From assembly GCA_021821225.1 (NCBI GenBank), contig JAKACR010000211.1, positions 1 to 5,344 of the forward strand: a DNA stretch of 5,344 bases. Reading direction: 5' to 3'. Position numbers and translations under genes: made by a program. Position 1 is the first letter of the stretch. Each line of letters begins with the position of its first letter. The notes under the pieces were generated by a model. It was not told the DNA's origin and did no database searches. It worked only from the letters and a program-made list of their open reading frames with translations. Positions 1-5,344 of the stretch are shown here, piece after piece. The DNA comes from Bacillota bacterium. GTDB lineage: Bacteria > Bacillota > Bacilli > Alicyclobacillales > SLC66.

Positions 1-81
1 CGGGTAAAAATGGTCCGATTGAGGCGGGCGAGTCCGAGGACTCAGGGGGCGGGGAACAGGCAACAGGGAATAAAGAACGTA
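1..81. other. Upstream region without a supported gene
   Basis: No gene is supported here. One + strand frame is open from the window edge to a TGA at 99-101 and would encode a Gly/Glu-rich tail (reading GKNGPIEAGESEDSGGG and onward). It could be the C-terminus of an upstream protein, but it matches no family I recognise and would run through the predicted -35 box. The only structure I see is the short palindrome at 30-43. No T-tract follows that palindrome, so it is not a convincing terminator. Confidence 0.4.
30..43. repeat. Short palindrome upstream of the promoter
   Basis: GAGTCC and GGACTC form a perfect 6-base inverted repeat separated by GA. As RNA the stem would shrink to about 5 pairs around a 4-base loop. 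It lies about 40 bases upstream of the -35 box. It could be an operator for an unknown regulator, part of an upstream transcript end, or chance. No U-tract follows. Confidence 0.3.
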
Positions 82-111
82 TTGACGCGAAAGAATGGTG
101 AAGAGTATAGT
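82..111 (+). promoter_or_regulatory. Predicted sigma-A promoter of the cggR-gapA-pgk-tpiA-gpmI operon
   Basis: A -35 box TTGACG (82-87; consensus TTGACA) and a -10 box TATAGT (106-111; consensus TATAAT) are separated by 18 bases. The -10 motif is repeated in overlap at 111-116 (TATAGT again), but there the spacer would be 23 bases, so the first copy is preferred. Transcription would start near 118. This puts the CggR operator (122-157) just downstream of the start, the same arrangement as in B. subtilis, where bound CggR blocks transcription of the operon. The match is by eye. Confidence 0.7.
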
Positions 112-121
112 ATAGTTATTG

Positions 122-157
122 CGGGACGGAATTTGTTCCTGCGGGACTATTTAAGTC
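122..157 (+). promoter_or_regulatory. CggR operator, two tandem half-operators
   Basis: The left half is CGGGAC (122-127), six bases, TGTT (134-137). After a four-base spacer, the right half is CGGGAC (142-147), six bases, AGTC (154-157). This fits the B. subtilis operator CGGGAC-N6-TGTC-N4-CGGGAC-N6-TGTC exactly in spacing, with one mismatch in each distal tetramer. The two CGGGAC boxes are 20 bases apart, about two helical turns, so two CggR dimers can bind the same face. By family knowledge the CggR tetramer binds here and fructose-1,6-bisphosphate weakens cooperative binding. The cggR gene lies directly downstream, so the repressor would also control itself. Confidence 0.88.
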
Positions 158-160
158 CCG
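142..160. repeat. Inverted repeat in the right half-operator / 5' leader hairpin
   Basis: CGGGACT (142-148) and AGTCCCG (154-160) are perfect 7-base inverted repeats around ATTTA. The right half-operator is therefore fully palindromic, while the left half is only partly so (GGAA and TTCC at 128-139). In the transcript the same bases would form a 7-pair stem with a 5-base loop close to the predicted 5' end. Such a hairpin could protect the 5' end of the mRNA. That role is inference. Confidence 0.6.
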
Positions 161-200
161 GAGGAACGCCTGAAGTTCAGGGATGTCCCGGATCGGCGCT

Positions 201-206
201 GGGAGG
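201..206 (+). promoter_or_regulatory. Ribosome binding site that selects the TTG start of cggR
   Basis: GGGAGG lies 9 bases before the TTG at 216, which is ideal spacing. The competing start, ATG at 183, has its best purine-rich site GGAGGA at 160-165, 17 bases away and partly inside the operator palindrome. This favours the TTG. Confidence 0.65.
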
Positions 207-215
207 CTGGCCCAT

Positions 216-1232
216 TTGGATCTCTTGCAACTCAGTCAGCGCTTGGTACCCGAGATGACCGGGCGGTTGCGCGCGCGGTATCGAGTACTGCAGCGGATCG
301 CGTTGCATCAGCCGATCGGGCGGCGCAGTCTGGCCCAGGTCCTCGGGACCACGGAGCGCGTCTTGCGCGCGGAGGTGGATCTGCTCAAGGGGCAGGGATT
401 GATTGATGTCGGGCCCTTGGGCATGACCGTCACACAGGCGGGAGAAGCGCTGTTGCGCGATTTGTACGACGCAATCGCCCGCCTGGACGGACGGGGCGAT
501 CTGGAGCAGCGTCTGGCGGAGCGCCTTGCCATCAAACGCGTGAGCGTCGTGCGCGGTGACAGCGCGAGCGATCCAGTGGCCGTCCGCGACATTGGCCATG
601 CGGCGGGACAGGTGCTGCGCGAATTTCTCCGCCCACCCTGTGCGGTCGCGGTCACCGGCGGCAGTACGATGGCGACGCTGGCGGAGGTCATGCCCAGATC
701 GTCGCGCGCGCTGGCGGTCGAGGTTCTGCCGGCGCGCGGCGGTCTCGGGGAGCGTGTGGAGTGGCTGGCCAATACGATTGCGAGTCAATTGGCCGAAAAA
801 CTCGGCGGCACGTACCGCATGTTTCACGCGCCGGAATCGCTGAGCGAATCGACGGCGCAGAAGCTTGCAGCCGAACCGGCTGTGGCGGCGATCATGGAGC
901 GCATAAGGAATGCGGACATTGTTGTGCACGGCATCGGGGAAGCGCAGGCGATGGCAAAGCGGCGGGGACTTGACGCCGCGACGGAGCGTCTGCTCGCCGA
1001 GCGGGGAGCGGTGGCCGAGGCTTTCGGCTACTACTTCCGGGCGGATGGGCGGACGGTATACGTGACGCACACCATGGGACTTCGCCTGGAGGATCTGTCC
1101 CGCATCGGCGTTGTGATCGCAGTGGCGGGCGGCGCCGACAAGGCGCAGGCGATCTGCGCCGCGGCAAAAGCGTACAGGATTGACGCGCTCGCGACCGACG
1201 AGGGAGCCGCGCGGGCCATTTTACAATTGTGA
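216..1232 (+). CDS. cggR: Central glycolytic genes regulator CggR (SorC/DeoR-type repressor)
   Basis: This is the transcriptional repressor of the gapA operon, controlled by fructose-1,6-bisphosphate in the B. subtilis homologue. From the TTG start it has 338 residues (B. subtilis CggR has 340), and the N-terminus then begins almost exactly where the homologue does. An ATG at 183 would add 11 residues with no counterpart there. A winged-helix DNA-binding domain covers about residues 20-75, with RRSLAQVLGTTERVLRAEV at 36-54 as the helix-turn-helix. The rest is a sugar-phosphate-isomerase-like effector domain with conserved VTGGST (146-151), PARGGLGE (172-179), VHGIGEA (237-243), AFGYYF (269-274) and AVAGGADKA (302-310). 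These segments carry the sugar-phosphate pocket in the family. The gene is first in the operon, directly behind its own operator. A TTG start may keep repressor levels low. Confidence 0.95.
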   Translation: MDLLQLSQRLVPEMTGRLRARYRVLQRIALHQPIGRRSLAQVLGTTERVLRAEVDLLKGQGLIDVGPLGMTVTQAGEALLRDLYDAIARLDGRGDLEQRLAERLAIKRVSVVRGDSASDPVAVRDIGHAAGQVLREFLRPPCAVAVTGGSTMATLAEVMPRSSRALAVEVLPARGGLGERVEWLANTIASQLAEKLGGTYRMFHAPESLSESTAQKLAAEPAVAAIMERIRNADIVVHGIGEAQAMAKRRGLDAATERLLAERGAVAEAFGYYFRADGRTVYVTHTMGLRLEDLSRIGVVIAVAGGADKAQAICAAAKAYRIDALATDEGAARAILQL

Positions 1233-1245
1233 AAGGGCGGCGCGG
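1207..1245 (+). other. Possible stem-loop across the cggR stop codon
   Basis: CCGCGC (1207-1212) can pair with GCGCGG (1240-1245), and GCC (1215-1217) with GGC (1236-1238). The loop contains the palindrome ACAATTGT (1223-1230) and the stop codon TGA (1230-1232). In B. subtilis the cggR-gapA message is cut by RNase Y near the end of cggR, and a 5' stem-loop stabilises the gapA part. This structure sits at the equivalent place. In GC-rich DNA such pairing also arises by chance, so the evidence is weak. Confidence 0.3.
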
Positions 1246-1275
1246 ATGCAGTAGACACTGTTCTGGAGATGATAG

Positions 1276-2292
1276 ATGATGACCATGAAAATCGGAATCA
1301 ACGGGTTTGGCCGGATTGGGCGCAACGTGTACCGCGCGGCATTTCGGCGCTCTGACGTGGAGATTGTCGCCGTCAATGACCTGACGAGCGCGGAAACGCT
1401 CGCCATGCTGCTGCAGTACGATTCGGTACACGGCCGGTTTCCCGAGGAAGTAAGGGCGGACGGCGGCGATCTGATCGCTGGCGACAGGCGCGTCAAGGTG
1501 TTTTCCGAGCGGGATCCGGGCAACCTTCCGTGGGCGCAGATTGGCGTGGACATCGTGGTGGAATCGACCGGTCTGTTCACGAACAAGGAGAAAGCGGAAG
1601 TGCACATCACCAGGGGCGGCGCGAAGAAGGTCGTCATTTCCGCTCCGGCGACGAACGAGGATGTCACAATCGTCATGGGCGTCAACAACGAACAGTATGA
1701 TCCGGCCCGCCATCATGTGATCTCCAACGCGTCCTGCACGACCAACTGCCTTGCCCCGATCGCCAAGGTCGTGCACGAGAGCTTCGGCATTGTGCACGCG
1801 GCGATGACAACGGTCCACTCGTATACGAACGACCAGCAGATTCTCGATTTGCCGCACAAGGACATGCGCCGCATGCGAGCCGCCGCGCTCAATATCATCC
1901 CGACCACGACAGGAGCCGCTAGGGCCGTCGGTCTCGTCCTGCCCGCGCTCAAGGGCAAGATCAACGGGTTTGCCGTGCGCGTGCCGACGCCGAATGTCTC
2001 GGTGGTCGATATGGTCGCCGAGGTGTCGCGCACGGTCACGGTGGATGAGGTGAACGCGGCGCTGCTGGCGGCGGCTCAGGCGGGTTCGCTCAAGGGCTTC
2101 CTCTCTTACACGGACAGGCCGCTCGTATCGTCCGACTTCAACGGCAATCCGCACTCGTCGATCGTGGATTCGCAACTGACCATGGTGATTGACGGCAAGC
2201 AGGTCAAGGTAGTCTCCTGGTACGACAATGAATGGGGGTACTCCAACCGGGTCGTCGATCTTGTGGCCTATATTGCGCAAAAAGGACTGTGA
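1276..2292 (+). CDS. gapA: Glyceraldehyde-3-phosphate dehydrogenase, NAD-dependent glycolytic type
   Basis: It oxidises and phosphorylates glyceraldehyde-3-phosphate to 1,3-bisphosphoglycerate with NAD+, in the cytoplasm, as a homotetramer in this family. It has 338 residues (B. subtilis GapA 335). The Rossmann motif INGFGRIGR is at 8-16, and Asp35 in VNDL marks NAD preference. The catalytic cysteine is Cys154 in NASCTTNC (151-158) and its partner is His181 in VHSYTND. LDLPHKD (190-196) keeps the Leu-Pro pair associated with NAD-specific GapA rather than the gluconeogenic NADP enzyme Gap[10 protein letters not shown] and the C-terminal [12 protein letters not shown] are intact. Three Met codons lie at the start (1276, 1279, 1285). 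GGAGA (1265-1269) is 6 bases before the first and 9 before the second, so either is plausible. The stop is 3 bases before pgk. Confidence 0.97.
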   Translation: MMTMKIGINGFGRIGRNVYRAAFRRSDVEIVAVNDLTSAETLAMLLQYDSVHGRFPEEVRADGGDLIAGDRRVKVFSERDPGNLPWAQIGVDIVVESTGLFTNKEKAEVHITRGGAKKVVISAPATNEDVTIVMGVNNEQYDPARHHVISNASCTTNCLAPIAKVVHESFGIVHAAMTTVHSYTNDQQILDLPHKDMRRMRAAALNIIPTTTGAARAVGLVLPALKGKINGFAVRVPTPNVSVVDMVAEVSRTVTVDEVNAALLAAAQAGSLKGFLSYTDRPLVSSDFNGNPHSSIVDSQLTMVIDGKQVKVVSWYDNEWGYSNRVVDLVAYIAQKGL

Positions 2293-2295
2293 GCG

Positions 2296-3501
2296 ATGGG
2301 TGACCGGGAACTGGACAAATTGACGGTGCGCGACATCGATGTTGCAGGCAGGCGGGTGTTTGTGCGGGTCGATTTCAATGTGCCGCAGGACGCTGGCCGG
2401 ATCACGGACGACACGCGGATCCGCGCGGCGCTGCCTACGATCCGCTATCTGATGGAGCAGGGCGCGCGCGTCATCCTGGCAAGCCACCTTGGCCGCCCGA
2501 AGGGGAAGGTGGACGAGGCGCTGTCCCTGCGGGGGATCGCCGTGCGGCTCGCGGAACTGCTTGGCCGTCCGGTGGCCTTTTGTCCCGCGTCGGTTGGCGA
2601 CACGGCCCTCGCGGCCGTGTCCGCCTTGCAAGACGGCGAGGTGCTCCTGCTGGAGAATGTGCGGTTTCACGCCGGCGAGGAGAAAAACGATCCTGCGTTG
2701 GCGCGGCAGTTTGCCGATCTCGCGGAGGTGTTCGTCAACGACGCGTTCGGCGCCGCACACCGGGCGCACGCCAGCACGGAGGGCATCGCGCATCACCTGC
2801 CCGCCGTCGCGGGGTTCCTGGTCGAACGGGAACTTGCGGTCATGGGCGGCGCGCTGGCTGATCCGGAGATGCCGTTTACCGCGATCATCGGCGGGGCGAA
2901 GGTGAGTGACAAGATCAAGGTGATCGAGAACCTGCTGAGCAAGGTCGACCATCTGCTGATCGGCGGCGGCATGGCGAACACCTTTTTGCTCGCGCAGGGT
3001 TATGCGCTCGGAAAGTCGCTTGTCGAGCGCGAGCAGGCGGATGTGGCGCGGCGTCTGCTCGACCTGGCGCAGAGTGCGGGCGCCATGCTGCTTTTGCCGC
3101 GCGATCTGGTTGTCGCGAAGGAGTTTCGCGCGGACGCTCCCTCGCGCGTCGCTGCTGTGGATGATGTACAAGAGGATGAAATGGCTCTGGATATCGGCCC
3201 GGCGACCGCGGCGATGTACGGCGACACTGTCGCCATGTCGCGCACGGTGATCTGGAATGGCCCGATGGGCGTGTTCGAGCTGCCCGCTTTTGCGCGCGGC
3301 ACGACGGCGGTGGCCAGGGCGATGGCCGAGGTGCGCGGTGTGACGATCATCGGCGGCGGTGATTCGGTCGCCGCGGTGGAACAGGCGGGCGTCGCGGAGC
3401 GGATGACGCACATTTCGACAGGCGGCGGCGCGTCGCTCGAATTCCTCGAAGGAAGGACGCTGCCCGGCATCGCGGCGCTGCGTCCAAAGACGGGGGTGTG
3501 A
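2296..3501 (+). CDS. pgk: Phosphoglycerate kinase
   Basis: It transfers the acyl phosphate of 1,3-bisphosphoglycerate to ADP, giving ATP and 3-phosphoglycerate, the first ATP-yielding step of glycolysis. It is a two-domain cytoplasmic monomer of 401 residues (usual about 395; the few extra are at the N-terminus). The N-terminal domain binds the substrate: RVDFNVP (24-30), SHLGRPKG (63-70), [12 protein letters not shown] (121-132) and [14 protein letters not shown] (147-160). The C-terminal domain binds the nucleotide: [11 protein letters not shown] (197-207), [10 protein letters not shown] (221-230), WNGPMGVFE (320-328), GGGDSVAA (353-360) and the hinge-region [13 protein letters not shown] (374-386). 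All are intact, so an active enzyme is expected. AAAGGA (2281-2286), inside the last codons of gapA and 9 bases before the ATG, serves as ribosome site. With only 3 bases between the genes, translation is probably coupled. Confidence 0.97.
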   Translation: MGDRELDKLTVRDIDVAGRRVFVRVDFNVPQDAGRITDDTRIRAALPTIRYLMEQGARVILASHLGRPKGKVDEALSLRGIAVRLAELLGRPVAFCPASVGDTALAAVSALQDGEVLLLENVRFHAGEEKNDPALARQFADLAEVFVNDAFGAAHRAHASTEGIAHHLPAVAGFLVERELAVMGGALADPEMPFTAIIGGAKVSDKIKVIENLLSKVDHLLIGGGMANTFLLAQGYALGKSLVEREQADVARRLLDLAQSAGAMLLLPRDLVVAKEFRADAPSRVAAVDDVQEDEMALDIGPATAAMYGDTVAMSRTVIWNGPMGVFELPAFARGTTAVARAMAEVRGVTIIGGGDSVAAVEQAGVAERMTHISTGGGASLEFLEGRTLPGIAALRPKTGV

Positions 3502-3503
3502 CC

Positions 3504-4430
3504 GTGAAAGCAAAGCGGCGCAGGCTGATCGCGGGAAATTGGAAGATGTACAAGACAAGAGCGGAAGCGGAGCAGTTCGCCAGGGAGCTGTGCGATTTGC
3601 TCGGCGGTGTTCCGACGCGGGCGGAGACGGCGTGCGGCGCGGGGGGGACGGCCACTTCGGTGGACGCGGCCATCTGCGTCCCTTTCACCGCGCTGCCGGG
3701 GCTTGCGCAGGCTTTTGCGCCGTGCGGCGTGGCGATCGGCGCGCAAAATGTGCATCAGAACGCCGAAGGGGCGTTCACCGGTGAAATCTCCGCCGGCATG
3801 TTGCAAGAGCTCGGCTGTTCGTATGCGATCGTGGGCCATTCGGAGCGGCGGCAGCACTTTGCCGAAACGGACGCAAGCGTCGCGCAAAAGACGGTCGCGT
3901 TGCTAAACGCGGGGATTATTCCGGTCGTCTGTGTCGGCGAGACGCTGGAGGAACGGGATGCCGGGCGCACCGAGAGTGTGGTGCGCGTGCAGATGGAGGC
4001 GGTCCTGGCGGCGGTGCGCGAGTTGGGTGCGGACCGTTCCCACGCGCCGGCGCCTAAAGGCGGTGCCGGGGGCGAGCCTGCCGCAAATGCTGCAAAAGGG
4101 AAGAGACAGGGGGCGGTGCAGCCTGTCGGGCCGCTTCCCGCCGCCGCTATCGTGGTGGCGTACGAGCCGGTCTGGGCGATCGGGACCGGGCGCTCGTCGT
4201 CCGCCCAGGATGCCCAGCAGGTCGCGGGATGGATCCGCGCCTGGCTGGCCTCCGGGATTGGCGCAGATGCAACCGACGCCGTCCGCATCCTCTATGGTGG
4301 CAGTGTCAAACCGGACAATATCGCGTCTTTCGTCGCATTGCCCGATATTGATGGCGCGCTGGTCGGCGGCGCGAGCCTGCAGGCCGCGTCCTTTGCGCAA
4401 CTCCTGCACAACAGCCGGGAGGACATGTGA
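3504..4430 (+). CDS. tpiA: Triose-phosphate isomerase with two family-atypical insertions
   Basis: It interconverts dihydroxyacetone phosphate and glyceraldehyde-3-phosphate, feeding GapA. From the GTG at 3504 it has 308 residues; the usual length is about 250. An in-frame GTG at 3498 overlaps the pgk stop as GTGA. GGGGGTG (3492-3498) sits 5 bases before 3504 but overlaps 3498, so 3504 is preferred. All signature parts of the TIM barrel are present: NWKM (12-15, catalytic Asn12 and Lys14), GAQNVH (79-84), GAFTGEIS (89-96), IVGHSERR (109-116, catalytic His112), [10 protein letters not shown] (142-151), [11 protein letters not shown] (219-229, catalytic Glu221 plus the mobile loop 6), YGGSVKP (264-270) and GALVGGASL (284-292). 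Extra sequence appears at about residues 36-51 and 176-212. The active site looks complete and the gene is in frame throughout, so I infer a working enzyme with added surface loops. Confidence 0.95.
   Translation: MKAKRRRLIAGNWKMYKTRAEAEQFARELCDLLGGVPTRAETACGAGGTATSVDAAICVPFTALPGLAQAFAPCGVAIGAQNVHQNAEGAFTGEISAGMLQELGCSYAIVGHSERRQHFAETDASVAQKTVALLNAGIIPVVCVGETLEERDAGRTESVVRVQMEAVLAAVRELGADRSHAPAPKGGAGGEPAANAAKGKRQGAVQPVGPLPAAAIVVAYEPVWAIGTGRSSSAQDAQQVAGWIRAWLASGIGADATDAVRILYGGSVKPDNIASFVALPDIDGALVGGASLQAASFAQLLHNSREDM
3609..3656 (+). other. TpiA insertion 1 (between helix 1 and strand 2)
   Basis: Against B. subtilis TpiA recalled from memory, the stretch between the first helix and the AAICVPF strand is about 11 residues longer. 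It includes [14 protein letters not shown], a small-residue, Gly/Ala/Thr-rich segment typical of a flexible loop. It keeps the reading frame. The exact borders depend on a proper alignment. Confidence 0.6.
4029..4139 (+). other. TpiA insertion 2 (low-complexity, between helix 5 and strand 6)
   Basis: Between VREL and the conserved VVAYEP strand there are about 41 residues, where B. subtilis TpiA has about 8. The segment contains [20 protein letters not shown] and then [14 protein letters not shown]: rich in Ala, Gly, Pro and Lys, without hydrophobic periodicity, and probably disordered. It keeps the frame and shows no repeat or mobile-element sequence. Base composition is like the flanks, so recent foreign insertion is not indicated. 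Confidence 0.75.
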
Positions 4431-4453
4431 TCAGCCCGCCGTACTCTCAAGTT

Positions 4454-4460
4454 GGAGGTG
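4454..4460 (+). promoter_or_regulatory. Strong ribosome binding site of gpmI
   Basis: GGAGGTG is a full match to the anti-Shine-Dalgarno core and lies 8 bases before the GTG at 4469. This decides the non-ATG start of gpmI in the 38-base gap after tpiA. Confidence 0.8.
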
Positions 4461-4468
4461 AGCGCTGC

Positions 4469-5344
4469 GTGCAACCGGTCAAACCCGTCGCCCTCATCAT
4501 TCTGGACGGCTTCGGCCTGCGCGAAGAGCGCGCGGGCAACGCCGTGGCGACGGCACACAAACCGAACTTCGACCAGTGCCGTACGAACTATCCGTTTACG
4601 ACACTGGGCGCGAGCGGCGAATCGGTGGGGCTGCCGGAAGGACAGATGGGCAACTCGGAAGTGGGCCATCTGAATCTTGGGGCGGGCCGCGTGGTGTACC
4701 AGGAGTTGACCCGCATCGGCAAATCGATTCGCGAAGGCGATTTTTTCACGAATGACGCGCTGCAAGGCGCGGTGGAACACGTATTGCGGCACGGCACGAA
4801 ACTGCACCTGTGCGGCCTGCTGTCGGATGGCGGCGTACATAGCCATATTGAGCACCTGTTTGCGTTGCTTGAACTGGCGGGGCGCAACGGACTGGACCAT
4901 GTTTTTGCGCACGCCTTCACCGACGGGCGCGACGTGCTGCCGACGACGGGCCGTTCGTTTGTGCAACGCCTGCAAGAGCGGATGAACGAGCTCGGCGTCG
5001 GCCGGATCGCAACGGTGCAGGGGCGCTACTACGCGATGGACCGGGACAAACGATGGGAACGCACGGAAAAAGCATACCGGGCGATGGTGTACGGCGAGGG
5101 CGAGCACGCGCGCGACCCTGATCGGGCGCTGGAGGAGAGCTACGCGCGCGGTGTGACGGACGAGTTTCTCGCGCCGGTTGTCATTGTGGACGGCCAGTGG
5201 CGACCCGTCGGACTGATCGAGAATGGCGATGCGGTGGTGGTGTTCAACTTCCGGCCGGATCGCGCAGTCCAGATTTCCCGCGTCTTCACTGATCCCGGCT
5301 TTGACGGCTTTGACCGGGGACCGAAGTGGCCGAAGGTGCATTAC
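4469..5344 (+). CDS. gpmI: 2,3-bisphosphoglycerate-independent phosphoglycerate mutase, N-terminal part (cut by window end)
   Basis: It converts 3-phosphoglycerate to 2-phosphoglycerate through a phosphoserine intermediate, with two Mn ions in this family. The 292 residues present are about 57% of the usual ~510, and the frame is open to the window edge. The start is a GTG behind GGAGGTG; the protein begins [18 protein letters not shown]. Visible features are the metal ligand Asp13 (LDGFG), the nucleophile Ser63 in [15 protein letters not shown] (60-74), SDGGVHSH (119-126), TDGRD (151-155), [12 protein letters not shown] (185-196) and the phosphate-binding FRPDRA (261-266). The last three lie in the inserted transferase domain. 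The remaining metal ligands of the C-terminal phosphatase-like domain are outside the window. It follows tpiA by 38 bases with no terminator between, so it belongs to the same operon; eno would be expected next. Confidence 0.96.
   Translation, partial: MQPVKPVALIILDGFGLREERAGNAVATAHKPNFDQCRTNYPFTTLGASGESVGLPEGQMGNSEVGHLNLGAGRVVYQELTRIGKSIREGDFFTNDALQGAVEHVLRHGTKLHLCGLLSDGGVHSHIEHLFALLELAGRNGLDHVFAHAFTDGRDVLPTTGRSFVQRLQERMNELGVGRIATVQGRYYAMDRDKRWERTEKAYRAMVYGEGEHARDPDRALEESYARGVTDEFLAPVVIVDGQWRPVGLIENGDAVVVFNFRPDRAVQISRVFTDPGFDGFDRGPKWPKVHY

Noticed and set aside
82..96. CcpA catabolite-response (cre) site overlapping the -35 box
   Set aside because: The GCGAAAG stretch looks superficially similar, but the dyad-symmetric TG...CG...CA pattern of a cre site is not met.
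3..101. Possible C-terminal tail of an upstream gene, ending at TGA 99-101
   Set aside because: It is only 32 codons of Gly/Glu-rich sequence without a family match and runs through the predicted -35 box. It cannot be judged without the sequence to the left.
10..258. Small + strand open frame (82 codons) over the promoter and operator
   Set aside because: It spans the promoter, operator and cggR start, has no ribosome site, and encodes no recognisable protein.
892..3558. Very long open frame (888 codons) on the - strand across cggR, gapA, pgk and the start of tpiA
   Set aside because: It is antisense to four clearly recognised genes, its translation is Arg/His-rich without any family motif, and long antisense open frames are common in GC-rich coding DNA.
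4431..4468. Terminator or separate promoter between tpiA and gpmI
   Set aside because: The 38-base gap has no inverted repeat with a T-tract and no -35/-10 pair; it holds only the gpmI ribosome site.
4292..5341. 349-codon open frame on the - strand opposite tpiA and gpmI
   Set aside because: It is a shadow of the conserved tpiA and gpmI reading frames and shows no recognisable domain of its own.
1..5344. CRISPR arrays, tRNA/rRNA genes, insertion sequences or a defence or other novel system
   Set aside because: No repeated spacer-like units, RNA-gene signatures or transposase motifs are visible, and the window is filled by a conserved glycolytic operon.

Overview
The window is the 5' part of a bacterial central glycolytic operon, all on the + strand: cggR - gapA - pgk - tpiA - gpmI (gpmI runs off the right edge). 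This gene order with CggR (a SorC-family repressor) in front is typical of Bacillota, class Bacilli. By eye the DNA is GC-rich (roughly 60-65%) and the proteins are rich in Arg, Ala and Gly. That points away from low-GC Bacillus and towards a high-GC, possibly thermo- or acidophilic lineage such as Alicyclobacillaceae. The genus is inference only.

Layout. Positions 1-81 hold no gene I can support, only a short palindrome. Positions 82-111 carry a plausible sigma-A promoter. Immediately downstream, 122-157 matches the two-part CggR operator pattern known from Bacillus subtilis (CGGGAC-N6-TGTC-N4-CGGGAC-N6-TGTC), with the last four bases of each half slightly diverged. cggR most probably starts at a TTG at 216, behind a GGGAGG ribosome site, not at the upstream ATG at 183. 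A 43-base gap that could form a stem-loop with the end of cggR separates it from gapA. gapA and pgk are 3 bases apart. tpiA starts 2 bases after the pgk stop, or overlaps it by 4 bases. gpmI follows after 38 bases with a strong GGAGGTG site and a GTG start. I see no terminator inside the window, which fits one long transcript continuing to the right, where eno would be expected.

How the genes work together. GapA, Pgk, TpiA and GpmI catalyse consecutive or linked steps of the triose-phosphate half of glycolysis: dihydroxyacetone phosphate to glyceraldehyde-3-P, then 1,3-bisphosphoglycerate, 3-phosphoglycerate and 2-phosphoglycerate. CggR, by family knowledge, represses the operon from the operator beside the promoter and is relieved by fructose-1,6-bisphosphate, so the pathway is induced by its own upstream intermediate.

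This is not a new system. The part most worth a second look is TpiA. It is about 55 residues longer than the usual 250-residue enzyme, mainly through two insertions of about 11 and 33 residues. All catalytic residues are kept, and both insertions fall in alpha-to-beta loops, predicted to lie on the barrel face away from the active site.
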